Assembly (NCBI RefSeq): GCF_000723885.1
Contig: NZ_CCDG010000024.1
Coordinates: 62,001 to 126,000 of the forward strand
Direction: 5' to 3'
Length of the DNA stretch: 64,000 bases
Origin: Paenibacillus camerounensis
Lineage (GTDB): Bacteria > Bacillota > Bacilli > Paenibacillales > Paenibacillaceae
This document shows positions 38,113-46,713 of the stretch, one piece after another. Positions within the stretch are counted from its first letter, which is position 1; the number at the start of each line of letters is the position of its first letter. Made by a program: the position numbers and the translations under genes. The notes beneath the pieces are model-generated. The model worked only from the letters and a program-made list of their open reading frames with translations, had not been told where the DNA came from and ran no database searches.

Positions 38113-38142
38113 TTGACAATGTCTTTTTATAAATAATAAAAT
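38113..38142 (+). promoter_or_regulatory. SigA promoter of rny
   Basis: TTGACA (38113-38118), an 18-base spacer and TAAAAT (38137-38142), inside an AT-rich stretch. Transcription would begin near 38149 and give a leader of about 230 bases. Confidence 0.75.
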
Positions 38143-38162
38143 ATAACATGAATCGGCATAAA

Positions 38163-38297
38163 CTAAGAATCCTTTTTCCTTCCCAAAAAGCAGAATCTTA
38201 GGAACCGGTTCGCGTACAACTCATATGAAATGTAATCGCCGGATAAGGCGGGCAGTGTGCATGTGCAGCATGGCAATCGGTGTATTACCGGTTTTTT
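38163..38297 (+). promoter_or_regulatory. Structured rny leader with terminator and possible antiterminator
   Basis: Three elements follow the promoter. CTAAGA...CTTTTT (38163-38175) can pair with AAAAAG...TCTTAG (38185-38201). AACCGGT (38203-38209) follows. A terminator-like hairpin, AATCGGT/ACCGGTT (38275-38281 and 38287-38293, one G-U), ends in TTTTTT. The AACCGGT element is perfectly complementary to the 3' arm of that terminator and could act as antiterminator. No T-box or known riboswitch was recognised. The rest of the 310-base gap up to rny holds a small CCAAGG/CCTTGG hairpin. Confidence 0.5.
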
Positions 38298-38380
38298 GTA
38301 TGGTGATGAACGGATAGTTTAACAACTGCACACAATTCCCAAGGCTTGTTCCTTGGAGGAACCAACGAGGGGGTGAACAG

Positions 38381-39922
38381 ATGCCAACAGCAATCTGGGT
38401 CATAATCGTTCTCGTTGTAGCTGCATTATTCTTTGGATTCGGTTATTTTATTCGTAAATCCCTTGCAGAAGCTAAGATTCAAAGCGCCGAGAAGGAAGCC
38501 CTCGTCATCGTGGAGAACGCGAAGAAAGAGGCTGAAGCGCTGAAGAAGGAAACAGTACTCGAAGCTAAGGATGAAGTCCACAGAATCCGTACTGAAGCTG
38601 AGAAAGAAACTCGTGAACGCCGGAATGAAATCCAACGGCAAGAGAGACGTTTGCTGCAAAAGGAAGAATCACTGGATAAAAAAATGGAATCGCTTGAACG
38701 AAAAGAAGAACAAGTGGCTAACAAAGAGAAACGAATTGACGAGACACAGCAGCAAATTGATGTTATTTACAAGAAACAGGTTACTGAGCTTGAGCGTATC
38801 TCCAACCTGAGCATCGATGATGCCAGAAGTATCATTCTCAGCAATGTAGAGCAGGAAGTTCGCCATGAAACCGCGCAGATGATTAAGGAAATTGAACAGC
38901 AGGCCAAAGAAGAAGCGGACAAGAAGGCCCGCGAAATCATTACATTGGCTATTCAGCGCTGTGCAGCTGATCATGTTGCAGAGACTACGGTATCTGTCGT
39001 AACCTTGCCGAATGAAGAGATGAAGGGCCGGATTATCGGCCGTGAAGGCCGTAATATCCGGGCACTGGAAACTCTTACTGGTATTGATCTCATTATCGAT
39101 GATACGCCGGAAGCTGTTATTCTGTCGGGCTTTGATCCGATCCGCCGTGAAGTGGCCCGTACGGCACTTGAGAAGCTGGTTGCTGATGGACGTATCCATC
39201 CGGCACGGATTGAGGAAATGGTTGAGAAATCCCGTAAGGAAGTGGATGAACGGATTCGCGAGTACGGTGAACAAGCTACCTTTGAGGTTGGCGTTCACGG
39301 TCTGCACCCGGATCTGATCAAGATTCTGGGCCGTCTGAAATTCCGTACGAGCTATGGTCAGAACGTACTTAAGCACTCTATGGAGGTTGCTTATTTGACA
39401 GGACTTATGGCCGGTGAGCTTGGGGAAGACATCGTGCTGGCAAAACGTGCCGGGCTGCTCCATGATATCGGCAAAGCGCTGGATCATGAAGTGGAAGGAT
39501 CGCACGTTGAAATTGGCGTTGAGCTTGCGAAAAAGTACAAGGAGCATCCGGTGGTTATCAACAGTATCGCTTCTCACCATGGAGATTGCGAAGCCACTTC
39601 GGTTATTGCGATGCTGGTCGGAGCAGCTGACGCATTGTCGGCAGCACGTCCGGGCGCACGCCGTGAGACACTGGAAACTTACATCAAACGTCTGGAGAAG
39701 CTGGAAGAGATCTCCGAAAGCTTCGAGGGCGTTGAGAAGTCTTATGCCATCCAAGCGGGCCGCGAGGTTCGCGTAATGGTGCAGCCTGAGAAGATTGATG
39801 ATGCGGAAAGCTTCCGCCTGGCACGCGACATTACGAAGATGATCGAGAGTGAGCTGGATTATCCGGGTCATATCAAGGTTACCGTTATCCGCGAGACACG
39901 GGCTGTAGAATACGCAAAATAA
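38381..39922 (+). CDS. rny: Ribonuclease Y
   Basis: 513 residues: an N-terminal transmembrane helix (about 5-24), a long charged coiled coil (about 30-190), a KH domain ([16 protein letters not shown] near 212) and an HD domain ([12 protein letters not shown] near 360). RNase Y is the membrane-bound endonuclease that starts decay of many mRNAs in Firmicutes. A GGGGGTG site precedes the ATG. It is followed by ymdB and spoVS as in B. subtilis, but with a terminator after rny. Confidence 0.97.
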   Translation: MPTAIWVIIVLVVAALFFGFGYFIRKSLAEAKIQSAEKEALVIVENAKKEAEALKKETVLEAKDEVHRIRTEAEKETRERRNEIQRQERRLLQKEESLDKKMESLERKEEQVANKEKRIDETQQQIDVIYKKQVTELERISNLSIDDARSIILSNVEQEVRHETAQMIKEIEQQAKEEADKKAREIITLAIQRCAADHVAETTVSVVTLPNEEMKGRIIGREGRNIRALETLTGIDLIIDDTPEAVILSGFDPIRREVARTALEKLVADGRIHPARIEEMVEKSRKEVDERIREYGEQATFEVGVHGLHPDLIKILGRLKFRTSYGQNVLKHSMEVAYLTGLMAGELGEDIVLAKRAGLLHDIGKALDHEVEGSHVEIGVELAKKYKEHPVVINSIASHHGDCEATSVIAMLVGAADALSAARPGARRETLETYIKRLEKLEEISESFEGVEKSYAIQAGREVRVMVQPEKIDDAESFRLARDITKMIESELDYPGHIKVTVIRETRAVEYAK

Positions 39923-39933
39923 GCAAGGAAATT

Positions 39934-39956
39934 GGCCCCCCTGCGGGGCCTTTTTT
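39934..39956 (+). terminator. Terminator between rny and ymdB
   Basis: GGCCCC pairs with GGGGCC around a 5-base loop and ends in TTTTTT. It lies only about 25 bases before the ymdB start, so ymdB expression through it would depend on read-through. Confidence 0.9.
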
Positions 39957-39981
39957 CTTTTTAAATTAGGAGGAGAACGAT

Positions 39982-40776
39982 ATTAAAGTTTTATTTATAG
40001 GTGATATTGTAGGCAATACCGGCAGAAAGGCACTACGTGAAATGCTGCCGACGCTCAAGAGCAAATACCAGCCGCATATTATAATCGTCAACGGTGAAAA
40101 TGCCGCCGCAGGCAGAGGGATTACCTCGGCAATTGCCAATGAATTTTTTAATTGGGGTGTACATGGCATTACATTGGGTAATCATACGTGGGACAATAAG
40201 GACATTTTTGAATTTATTGACGATGAGCCGCGGATGATCCGTCCGGCCAACTTTCCGCCGGGAACCCCGGGCAGAGGGTATACCGTTGTTAAAGGAAACG
40301 GCAAAGAGCTGGCTATTGTGAACCTGCAGGGACGTACCTTTTTACCGGCAATTGATGATCCCTTCCGGATCGGAGAAGAGATTGTGGAGGAGCTGCGCCG
40401 CAGCCATAAGTGCATTCTCGTTGATTTCCATGCCGAAGCGACTTCGGAGAAGATTGCCATGGGTTATTTTATGGACGGCATGGCATCTATAGTAGTCGGA
40501 ACCCACACGCATGTGCAGAGCAACGACGATGTAATTCTGCCCGGCGGAACCGCATATCTGACTGATGCAGGCATGGTTGGTTCAAGAGAAGGAATTCTGG
40601 GTATGGAAAAGGATGCAGTCCTTTATAAATTCACTACCCAGCTCCCGTCGAGATTTGTGGTAGACGAAGGTAAATGGCAGTTGAACGGGTTATTCGCGGA
40701 GATTGACGAGGCTACAGGTAAAGCGACACGTCTGGAGAAGATTCGTTTGCGTGAAGATGAATGGGTTATGAGCTAG
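39982..40776 (+). CDS. ymdB: YmdB family metallophosphoesterase (TIGR00282), apparent ATT start
   Basis: With the start at the ATT of 39982 the protein has 264 residues, the length of B. subtilis YmdB, and begins (M)KVLFIGDIVGNTGRKAL, which holds the first metal ligand Asp of GD. Further metal motifs are NGENAA, GNHTWD, DFHAEATSEK and GTHTHV. YmdB is a phosphodiesterase reported to act on 2',3'-cyclic nucleotides and to affect RNase Y-linked decay and development in B. subtilis. No ATG, GTG or TTG lies in frame between the stop at 39967 and the ATG at 40042, which would cut off the metal site. AGGAGGAG ends seven bases before the ATT. Confidence 0.88.
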   Translation: MKVLFIGDIVGNTGRKALREMLPTLKSKYQPHIIIVNGENAAAGRGITSAIANEFFNWGVHGITLGNHTWDNKDIFEFIDDEPRMIRPANFPPGTPGRGYTVVKGNGKELAIVNLQGRTFLPAIDDPFRIGEEIVEELRRSHKCILVDFHAEATSEKIAMGYFMDGMASIVVGTHTHVQSNDDVILPGGTAYLTDAGMVGSREGILGMEKDAVLYKFTTQLPSRFVVDEGKWQLNGLFAEIDEATGKATRLEKIRLREDEWVMS

Positions 40777-40898
40777 ACCCGGATATTAGAAAGCAAGGTA
40801 TTCGGGAAAATCCGCTGTTTTCGGATAAAGTGTGATCTTTTTTATATCGAAAAAGAGTATCTTTTGTACCATTTTCTCCAGCGTAGTCCGCAAAAAGA

Positions 40899-40923
40899 AG
40901 GAATTATTTCTTCTCCCGCGAAT
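40899..40923 (+). promoter_or_regulatory. Candidate SigH promoter of spoVS
   Basis: AGGAATT (40899-40905), a 14-base spacer and GAAT (40920-40923) match the SigH pattern AGGANNT-N14-GAAT exactly. spoVS of B. subtilis is transcribed by SigH. Confidence 0.75.
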
Positions 40924-40976
40924 AACATCTACAGTAGTGGAAGAACACCATCATTTTCCCAGGGGAGGTACTTACT

Positions 40977-41237
40977 ATGGATGTATTAAAAGTATCAGCT
41001 AAATCCAATCCGAATTCCGTTGCCGGCGCATTAGCAGGTGTTCTTCGAGAACGTGGATCGGCCGAGCTGCAAGCTATTGGAGCCGGAGCACTGAACCAGG
41101 CAGTCAAAGCTGTTGCCATCGCCCGGGGATTTGTCGCTCCAAGCGGTGTAGATCTGATCTGCATTCCTGCTTTTACAGACATTGTAATTGACGGGGAGGA
41201 CCGGACGGCGATTAAACTTATTGTTGAACCCAGATAA
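40977..41237 (+). CDS. spoVS: Stage V sporulation protein S
   Basis: 86 residues, almost identical in pattern to SpoVS of other Bacilli (EVLKVSAKSNPNSVAGALAG-like start, GAGALNQAVKAVAIARGFVAP, CIPAFTDI). It is an Alba-like small protein needed for sporulation beyond stage V and probably binds nucleic acid. GGGGAGG precedes the ATG. It has its own candidate SigH promoter and a strong terminator. Confidence 0.98.
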   Translation: MDVLKVSAKSNPNSVAGALAGVLRERGSAELQAIGAGALNQAVKAVAIARGFVAPSGVDLICIPAFTDIVIDGEDRTAIKLIVEPR

Positions 41238-41264
41238 TTCTATGGATTAACCTTTTTTGATGGG

Positions 41265-41293
41265 CCTGTTTACTTACAGTAAACAGGTTTTTT
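41265..41293 (+). terminator. Terminator after spoVS
   Basis: CCTGTTTACT pairs perfectly with AGTAAACAGG around a 3-base loop and ends in TTTTTT. Confidence 0.93.
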
Positions 41294-41380
41294 GCTGTGC
41301 GTTGTAAAGCGGCGGAGTGACTGCATAAGCTGTTAGTGGAGCTGGAGTACATACACTAAGCAGATAAGGCGGTGGAACAG

Positions 41381-42346
41381 ATGAAGACAACAAATATGCT
41401 TAAGGTTGCGGATTTTCATTGTGATGCTCTCAGCAAGCTGCAGGCGGAGCCGGAAATTGATTTCAAAAAGGACAGCAGAATGGATGTGACGGCGGAGCGG
41501 CTGGCGGCGGGGAATGTAGGGCTGCAGGTATTTGCGATATATTTGTCAGAAGCCAGAGGGAAACCTGGACTTGATAGGGTGCTCGGACAGCTGGAGCTAT
41601 TCCGGAAGCGTATTATCGGCAGCGGGGAGATGCGATGGCTGCGCTGGAAGGAAGAAGCGGTCATACCCGCTGCTGCTGAACCACCTTTAGGAATGCTGTC
41701 GCTAGAGGGTGTAGACGCTCTGGAGGGGAATTTATTTTATGCAGAGGTGCTGTTTGAGCTGGGTGTGCGTTTTTTGGGGGTTACCTGGAATGTTGCCAAT
41801 TGGGCGGCAGACGGGGTGCTCGAGTCACGAAACGGCGGATTTACGGAGAAAGGCAGGCAGCTTATTGAATGGTGCAATACCAGCGGAATGCTGCTGGATG
41901 TGTCACATCTTGCTCCGGCGGGTTTTTGGGAACTGGCAGAGCGGAGTACCCGTCCCTATATTGCATCTCATTCAAATGCGGCAGCTGTGTGCAGCCATCC
42001 CCGGAATTTAAGTGATGAGCAGATCAAAGCGCTGATTGCCATGGATGGACGGATCGGGCTGACCTTTGTCCCTTGGTTTGTGCGTGATGGAGGTGGCGTA
42101 AAAGCTGCGGATGTACTGAAGCATATTGATCATATCTGCGCGCTTGGCGGATCACGGCAGCTGATGTTCGGCTCGGATTTTGACGGCATAGATGCCTGGG
42201 TTGAGGGGCTGGAGCATCCGGGAAAATATACGGCATTCGCTGAGCTGCTGCTGAAGCATTATCCTGAGAATCAGGTGAGGGGCTGGCTGTATGGCAATGC
42301 TATGAGCTTCTTGAGCTCTCATCTGCCTTCCCGGCCTAATCCTTGA
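41381..42346 (+). CDS. Membrane-dipeptidase family (M19) protein
   Basis: 321 residues. The zinc motif DFHCDAL (HxD) is near residue 12, MLSLEGVDALEG carries the bridging Glu, ISHSNAAAV-like SHSNA the third His, and MFGSDFDGID the typical C-terminal motif. M19 enzymes hydrolyse dipeptides, including some with a D residue. I chose the ATG at 41381; the GTG at 41372 lies within the ribosome binding site region. No signal peptide is seen, so it is probably cytoplasmic. Confidence 0.9.
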   Translation: MKTTNMLKVADFHCDALSKLQAEPEIDFKKDSRMDVTAERLAAGNVGLQVFAIYLSEARGKPGLDRVLGQLELFRKRIIGSGEMRWLRWKEEAVIPAAAEPPLGMLSLEGVDALEGNLFYAEVLFELGVRFLGVTWNVANWAADGVLESRNGGFTEKGRQLIEWCNTSGMLLDVSHLAPAGFWELAERSTRPYIASHSNAAAVCSHPRNLSDEQIKALIAMDGRIGLTFVPWFVRDGGGVKAADVLKHIDHICALGGSRQLMFGSDFDGIDAWVEGLEHPGKYTAFAELLLKHYPENQVRGWLYGNAMSFLSSHLPSRPNP

Positions 42347-42536
42347 ATGATAATCCGGTGAAAAATATAAAATGGCGAAAACGTGACTGAGACGGTGGAA
42401 ATACAGTAAATTGTCGGAGAAATGTCGAAAAAGGGATGCTGAATGTGAGCGGAACCTTTTTATTTATGGGTAAGAAGATGTATAATGTTCAGTGGCTTGT
42501 ACAGATACTAGAGAAAATACAAGGAGTGACTTACAA

Positions 42537-43109
42537 ATGAGCAAGACTGTACCCGTAGGTGTGTCGGCCCGACATATTCACCTAACGCAGGAGCACGTGG
42601 AGGCATTGTTTGGCGCAGGTTACCAATTGACTGAGTTCAAACCGCTCTCCCAACCAGGACAATTCGCAGCAAACGAGCAAGTAGCCGTAATCGGCAGCAA
42701 AGGCAAGTTCGACAAGGTAAGAATTCTCGGACCTGCACGTCCGGCATCCCAGCTGGAAATTTCCCGCACTGACTCTTTCAGCCTCGGCGTAAAAGCCCCT
42801 GTCCGTGAGTCAGGACATATCGATGGAACACCAGGTATTACCCTTAAAGGACCAGCTGGTGAAGTTGAACTGGAGACTGGCGTAATTATTGCAGCCCGTC
42901 ACATTCACTTCCACACATCCGAAGCTGAAGCTTGGGGCATCGCTGATAAGCAATTGCTCAAGGTACGCCTTGGCGGTGAGCGCGGCCTGGTGCTGGAGAA
43001 CGTGCTTGCGCGCGTATCCGACAGCTTTAAGCTTGATATGCACATCGACACCGACGAAGCGAATGCTGCAGGTGCCAACAACGGTGACACAGCTGAAATC
43101 GTAGATTAG
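42537..43109 (+). CDS. pduL: Phosphate propanoyltransferase PduL
   Basis: 190 residues, with both PduL zinc-binding His motifs: SARHIHLT near residue 10 and AARHIHFHT near 120. PduL transfers acyl groups between CoA and phosphate and replaces Pta in some organisms. No microcompartment encapsulation peptide or shell-protein gene is visible, so it probably serves general acyl-phosphate metabolism. AAGGAGTG precedes the ATG, and TATAAT at 42481-42486 is a possible -10 box without a clear -35. It is monocistronic. Confidence 0.92.
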   Translation: MSKTVPVGVSARHIHLTQEHVEALFGAGYQLTEFKPLSQPGQFAANEQVAVIGSKGKFDKVRILGPARPASQLEISRTDSFSLGVKAPVRESGHIDGTPGITLKGPAGEVELETGVIIAARHIHFHTSEAEAWGIADKQLLKVRLGGERGLVLENVLARVSDSFKLDMHIDTDEANAAGANNGDTAEIVD

Positions 43110-43130
43110 TCTTATCTTTATAGCTTAGAA

Positions 43131-43159
43131 GGGCGGGGGAATATTCCTCCGCTCTTTTT
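43131..43159 (+). terminator. Terminator after pduL
   Basis: GGGCGGGGGAA pairs with TTCCTCCGCTC through G-U pairs, with a very small loop and a T-run. Confidence 0.85.
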
Positions 43160-43366
43160 GCTGTTTTTGAAGGGTGAAGCAGCAGGCGGCAATGGGACTG
43201 AATCGGCGTTATCGCAGGGGCTGAGATTACAGGGTTATTTTATATGTCGAAGTATGGTATCATTATGTGTTATGACTTAGCTTTGCGCATGTGGAATCGT
43301 ATGGATAAGCATAATCCCGCAAGTCCGGGTAATCTGACAATATGTGTTTGATATAAGGAGACAATT

Positions 43367-44959
43367 ATGACTTTTAATGACTTGGGTCTGAGCCCCGCAA
43401 TTCTGAAGGCGCTGGACCTTGCTAACTATACATCACCTACACCGATTCAAAAAGAAGCTATTCCCGCAGCATTGACCGGAAGAGACGTGCTGGGCTGTGC
43501 ACAGACGGGAACGGGGAAGACGGCAGCTTTTTCCCTGCCTATTATTCAGCTGCTTAGCAAGCAGACGGTTAACCGGAGCGGAAAACGCCCAATTCGTTCC
43601 CTGATTCTCACTCCTACCCGTGAGCTGGCGCTGCAGATTTATGAAAACATTCAGGTCTACAGCAAGTTTACCGGTATCCGTTCTACAGCAGTTGTCGGCG
43701 GTGTCTCACAAAGATCACAGGAACGTGCGCTGGCGCTGGGTGCGGATATCCTGATTGCGACTCCAGGCCGTCTGATTGACCTGATCTCCCAGAAGCATGC
43801 CGATCTGCAGCATGTGCAGGTGCTGGTGCTGGATGAAGCTGACCGGATGCTCGATATGGGCTTTATCCATGATGTAAAACGGATCATCGCCAAGATGCCG
43901 GCCAAGAAGCAGACGCTGTTCTTCTCTGCGACAATGCCGCAGGAGATTTCACAGCTGATCAAGACGCTGCTCGTGAATCCGGTAAAAATTGAAATCACCC
44001 CGGTTTCTTCAACGGTTGACCGGATTGAGCAATCTGTCTATCTGCTGGAAAACGGCTTTAAGCAAAAGCTGCTGAACCGGCTGCTGGAGGATAAATCCAT
44101 AGTGTCTGCGCTTGTCTTTACCCGTACAAAACGCGGAGCGGACCGGGTCGCGCGTGATTTGGCCAAGGTGAATATCACCGCACAGGCAATTCACGGCAAC
44201 AAGTCGCAGAATGAACGGCAGAATGCGCTGCGCAATTTCAAAAGCGGGGTAACCCGTGTGCTGGTGGCTACTGATATCGCTGCCCGGGGAATTGATATTG
44301 ATGAGCTGTCGCACGTAATCAACTTTAATCTGCCGAACATTCCCGAGACGTATGTGCACCGGATCGGACGTACCGGCCGTGCCGGCATGAGCGGTATTGC
44401 CATTTCCCTGTGCGAAGCGGAGGAGCTGCCTTACCTGAAGGATATTCAGAAGCTGATCGGCAAAACCATTCCGGAAGTGAAAAATCATCCTTATCCGATG
44501 ATAAAGGTGAATCCGGCGCTGGCAGCAGAGGTTGCTAAAGCGAGTAAGGGTGTGGGATCAGCAAAGGCTGCTGCACCTGCAAAGCCGAAGTCAAAAACCA
44601 ACCCTGCTCGTAAGCCGAAGGAAGAATGGTTCACGCAGGGCAGCCGCCCGCGCAGTGGACAAGGTGCCGGCAAGAGTGGTGCTGCAGGTGGCAGACAGCA
44701 TGGAGAGTCTAACGCAAGCGGCAATGGTAGTGCCGGCGGAGCACGCGCTGCTGGAGCAGGCAGAGAGCACGCTGGCGGAGCACGGACACCAGGAGCAGGC
44801 AGAGGACAAGGCGGCGGAGCACGCGCTGCTGGAGCGGGCAGAGAGCAGACTGGCGGAGCGCGGACTGCAGGAGCAGGCAGAGGACAGACTGGCGGAGCAC
44901 GAACAGCTGGGGCAGACAGATCGGCAGGAAGCCGGGCTGGCGGAAGCGGAAGAAATTAG
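43367..44959 (+). CDS. DEAD-box RNA helicase, RhlE-like, with repetitive basic tail
   Basis: 530 residues. Q motif YTSPTPIQ, motif I AQTGTGKT, Ia PTRELALQ, II DEAD, III SAT, and C-terminal motifs VATDIAARGIDID and HRIGRTGRAG are all present, ending near residue 380. The last about 130 residues are a Gly/Ala/Arg-rich, basic tail with a 13-residue tandem repeat, likely RNA-binding. The core resembles RhlE-type and cold-shock helicases of Bacillales that act in ribosome assembly or RNA turnover. A TAAGGAGA site precedes the ATG. Confidence 0.93.
   Translation: MTFNDLGLSPAILKALDLANYTSPTPIQKEAIPAALTGRDVLGCAQTGTGKTAAFSLPIIQLLSKQTVNRSGKRPIRSLILTPTRELALQIYENIQVYSKFTGIRSTAVVGGVSQRSQERALALGADILIATPGRLIDLISQKHADLQHVQVLVLDEADRMLDMGFIHDVKRIIAKMPAKKQTLFFSATMPQEISQLIKTLLVNPVKIEITPVSSTVDRIEQSVYLLENGFKQKLLNRLLEDKSIVSALVFTRTKRGADRVARDLAKVNITAQAIHGNKSQNERQNALRNFKSGVTRVLVATDIAARGIDIDELSHVINFNLPNIPETYVHRIGRTGRAGMSGIAISLCEAEELPYLKDIQKLIGKTIPEVKNHPYPMIKVNPALAAEVAKASKGVGSAKAAAPAKPKSKTNPARKPKEEWFTQGSRPRSGQGAGKSGAAGGRQHGESNASGNGSAGGARAAGAGREHAGGARTPGAGRGQGGGARAAGAGREQTGGARTAGAGRGQTGGARTAGADRSAGSRAGGSGRN
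44737..44925 (+). repeat. 39-bp in-frame tandem repeat in the helicase tail
   Basis: Five units of 39 bases encode GGAR-x-x-GAGR-x-x-x (13 residues). Units ending GRE and GRG alternate, so a 78-base higher-order repeat is also visible. Similar to but unrelated in sequence to the infB repeat. Confidence 0.9.
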
Positions 44960-45123
44960 TTCAGGCACAGTGTGAGTGTTAACAGGGGCTGGACGGAACA
45001 ACGTTCATAATAGCAGCGACTTGGGAGGGAGAATCCGGGCGGAGTTTTCATACGCGAAGATTTTCTTCCCGGTTACTGCTTGCTGTCCGCTCAGATGTCA
45101 AACTCACTTGGCTCAATCGGTAT

Positions 45124-45148
45124 TTACTCTTCTTTGGAGTAACTTTTT
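45124..45148 (+). terminator. Terminator after the DEAD-box helicase gene
   Basis: TTACTC pairs with GAGTAA around a 7-base loop, followed by CTTTTT. It lies about 165 bases after the stop codon. Confidence 0.6.
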
Positions 45149-45167
45149 GTAGCAGACTGATCAAGAT

Positions 45168-45352
45168 AACTGTATTTCGTACAACTAAACACAGCAAAAT
45201 GGGCAGCAGACGCGAGATAAGTGTATTTTGTACAACTATAAAACGCCAAATTGCTCAAAACAGCTACTTTTAGGCGTTTTAGTTGTATGGAATACAGCTA
45301 AACGGATAGTTGGACGGAAAACTGGCGTTTTAGTTGTACAGAGTGCAGTTAA
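45168..45352. repeat. Cluster of four inverted/direct copies of an intergenic repeat
   Basis: A unit close to AACTGTATTTCGTACAACTA occurs at 45168-45190 and, as AAGTGTATTTTGTACAACTA plus AAACGCC, at 45219-45247. The reverse complement occurs at 45273-45303 and 45324-45352 (GGCGTTTTAGTTGTA...). The inner two can fold into a long hairpin with AAAACGCC/GGCGTTTT at the tip side. This looks like a REP/MITE-type palindromic intergenic repeat, not coding. The rest of the gap 44960-45719 holds no gene that I can support. Confidence 0.7.
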
Positions 45353-45439
45353 GCCGTCTGGGGTAATGGAAATAAGACTCAGCAGAGGGGAAACCCTGTT
45401 GCTCGTTAAATCTGCGAGTAAGGGTAGCTATGAGTAGAT

Positions 45440-45516
45440 TAGTAAGTTAAAGCTGCAATGGAGTTAGTAAGTTAAAGCTACAAGTAAGTTAAAAATAACA
45501 GTAAGTTAAAGCTGCG
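45440..45516. repeat. Short tandem direct repeats
   Basis: AGTAAGTTAAA occurs four times, at 45441, 45466, 45483 and 45500, three of them followed by GCTGC or GCTAC. Spacings are 25, 17 and 17 bases. Function unknown. Confidence 0.8.
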
Positions 45517-45633
45517 ATTAAGAGGAAACACGGTAGCATCTACGCGCCAAGCGTAGGCACCAGAGCCGTCCGAAAGCCAGCTGGATTGCAGCGGACGTAA
45601 GTAATCGGCGTTGCAAATACCAAAACACAAACA

Positions 45634-45681
45634 CAAAACCCCGTATTGCACACTCAGCTGAGAGTACAATACGGGGTTTTG
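45634..45681. terminator. Bidirectional terminator before the dapA-like gene's 3' end
   Basis: CAAAACCCCGTATTG pairs perfectly with CAATACGGGGTTTTG. It lies downstream of the minus-strand dapA-like gene and probably ends its transcript. Confidence 0.85.
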
Positions 45682-45719
45682 CGTCTATAGCGTCCAGCCG
45701 TTATAGTCCAGGCGAAGGA

Positions 45720-46595
45720 CTAGCCGGCGAGATGGGCACCAAGCTCCTCGCGCAGCGCTTCGCTGATCGAAGTCATTGGCAGGCGCAGAGTGTCTGAGGA
45801 GATCTCGCCTGTGGCGCTGAGCAGCCATTTAATCGGTGCGGGATTGGATTCCTTGAACAGCAGCTTCATCAGCGGTACCAGCCGGTCGTAATCGGCTCTG
45901 GCAGCCTCAACCTGGCCGGCTCTATACTGTTCGTAAATGCCAAGGAATCTTGCGGTGTGCACATTGGCGGAGGCAAGCATGCCACCGGCGGCGCCGCAGC
46001 CCAGCATGTCGAAGAAGGAGAGGTCATCGCCGCACAGGATCGGCTTCGAGCCGTGACGCGACAGCTCTGAGACGAGCAGCTGCGAGCCGGAGCAGTCCTT
46101 GAGGCCGACAACGTTGTTCATTTCCAGAATGGTGCGCGCAGTATCTAGAGTCATGCCGACTCCGGCGCGGCCCGGGATATCGTAGGCCATGACCGGAATC
46201 CCGACCTCGGCAGCTTTGCGGAAGTGCTCGATAATGCCCTGCTGTGAAGGACGGCTGTAATAGGGGACAACTACGAGTGCGGCATCAGCTCCGGCATTTG
46301 CAGCTAGCTCCGTACGTTTGACTGTAGACATCGTGTCGTTGGTGCCTGTACCGATGACGAGCGGAATATCGCTGCCCTGCAACAGCTGTTTAGAGGCATC
46401 AATTAGCAGTTCTAATTCTTGTATACTGACTGTCGGCGATTCTCCAGTGGTTCCATTTACGACCAGACCATGAATTTTGTTCTTGATGATGTTCTGCACA
46501 TACCGCTGATACGAAGCCAGATCAATCTCGCCGGCTGCATCGAACGGTGTTACCACGGGAACATAGATTCCATAAATCTGCTCTTCTGTTAACAT
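45720..46595 (-). CDS. DapA-like dihydrodipicolinate synthase family protein (second copy)
   Basis: 291 residues. The active-site residues are kept: T49-T50 in GTTGESP, Y138 in YDIPGRAG and the Schiff-base K166 in GLKDCSG, so it is a pyruvate-type class I aldolase of the DapA/NAL family. It differs clearly from the dapA at 17250. It may be a second lysine-pathway synthase or act on another aldehyde. It is divergent from a LysR gene, which probably controls it. The ATG has GAGGACG upstream. Confidence 0.85.
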   Translation of the reverse strand: MLTEEQIYGIYVPVVTPFDAAGEIDLASYQRYVQNIIKNKIHGLVVNGTTGESPTVSIQELELLIDASKQLLQGSDIPLVIGTGTNDTMSTVKRTELAANAGADAALVVVPYYSRPSQQGIIEHFRKAAEVGIPVMAYDIPGRAGVGMTLDTARTILEMNNVVGLKDCSGSQLLVSELSRHGSKPILCGDDLSFFDMLGCGAAGGMLASANVHTARFLGIYEQYRAGQVEAARADYDRLVPLMKLLFKESNPAPIKWLLSATGEISSDTLRLPMTSISEALREELGAHLAG

Positions 46596-46683
46596 GAATA
46601 TCGTCCTCCAAATTTGTATAACCGTTTATTCTACTGTAGCATGGAATTATTCATCGGCGTTAGCTATAATAAATGATATGGGT

Positions 46684-46700
46684 CATCAATAATATTGATG
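46684..46700. promoter_or_regulatory. Palindrome in the dapA-like/lysR intergenic region, candidate LysR site
   Basis: CATCAAT-AAT-ATTGATG is a perfect 7-bp inverted repeat, 13 bases before the lysR start. TATAAT at 46665-46670 is a possible -10 of the lysR gene. The position suits an autoregulatory LysR operator. Confidence 0.5.
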
Positions 46701-46713
46701 TTAGGGTGATGAA

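Noticed and set aside
38163..38297. T-box riboswitch in the rny leader
   Set aside because: GGAACCGGTTCGCG resembles a T-box only loosely; no specifier stem could be recognised and rny is not an amino-acid gene.
44532..44975. 147-codon frame overlapping the helicase tail
   Set aside because: It results from the 39-base repeat, which keeps all frames open; it has no start signal.
45228..45437. 69-codon frame in the repeat-bearing gap
   Set aside because: It starts inside the palindromic repeat and encodes no recognisable protein.
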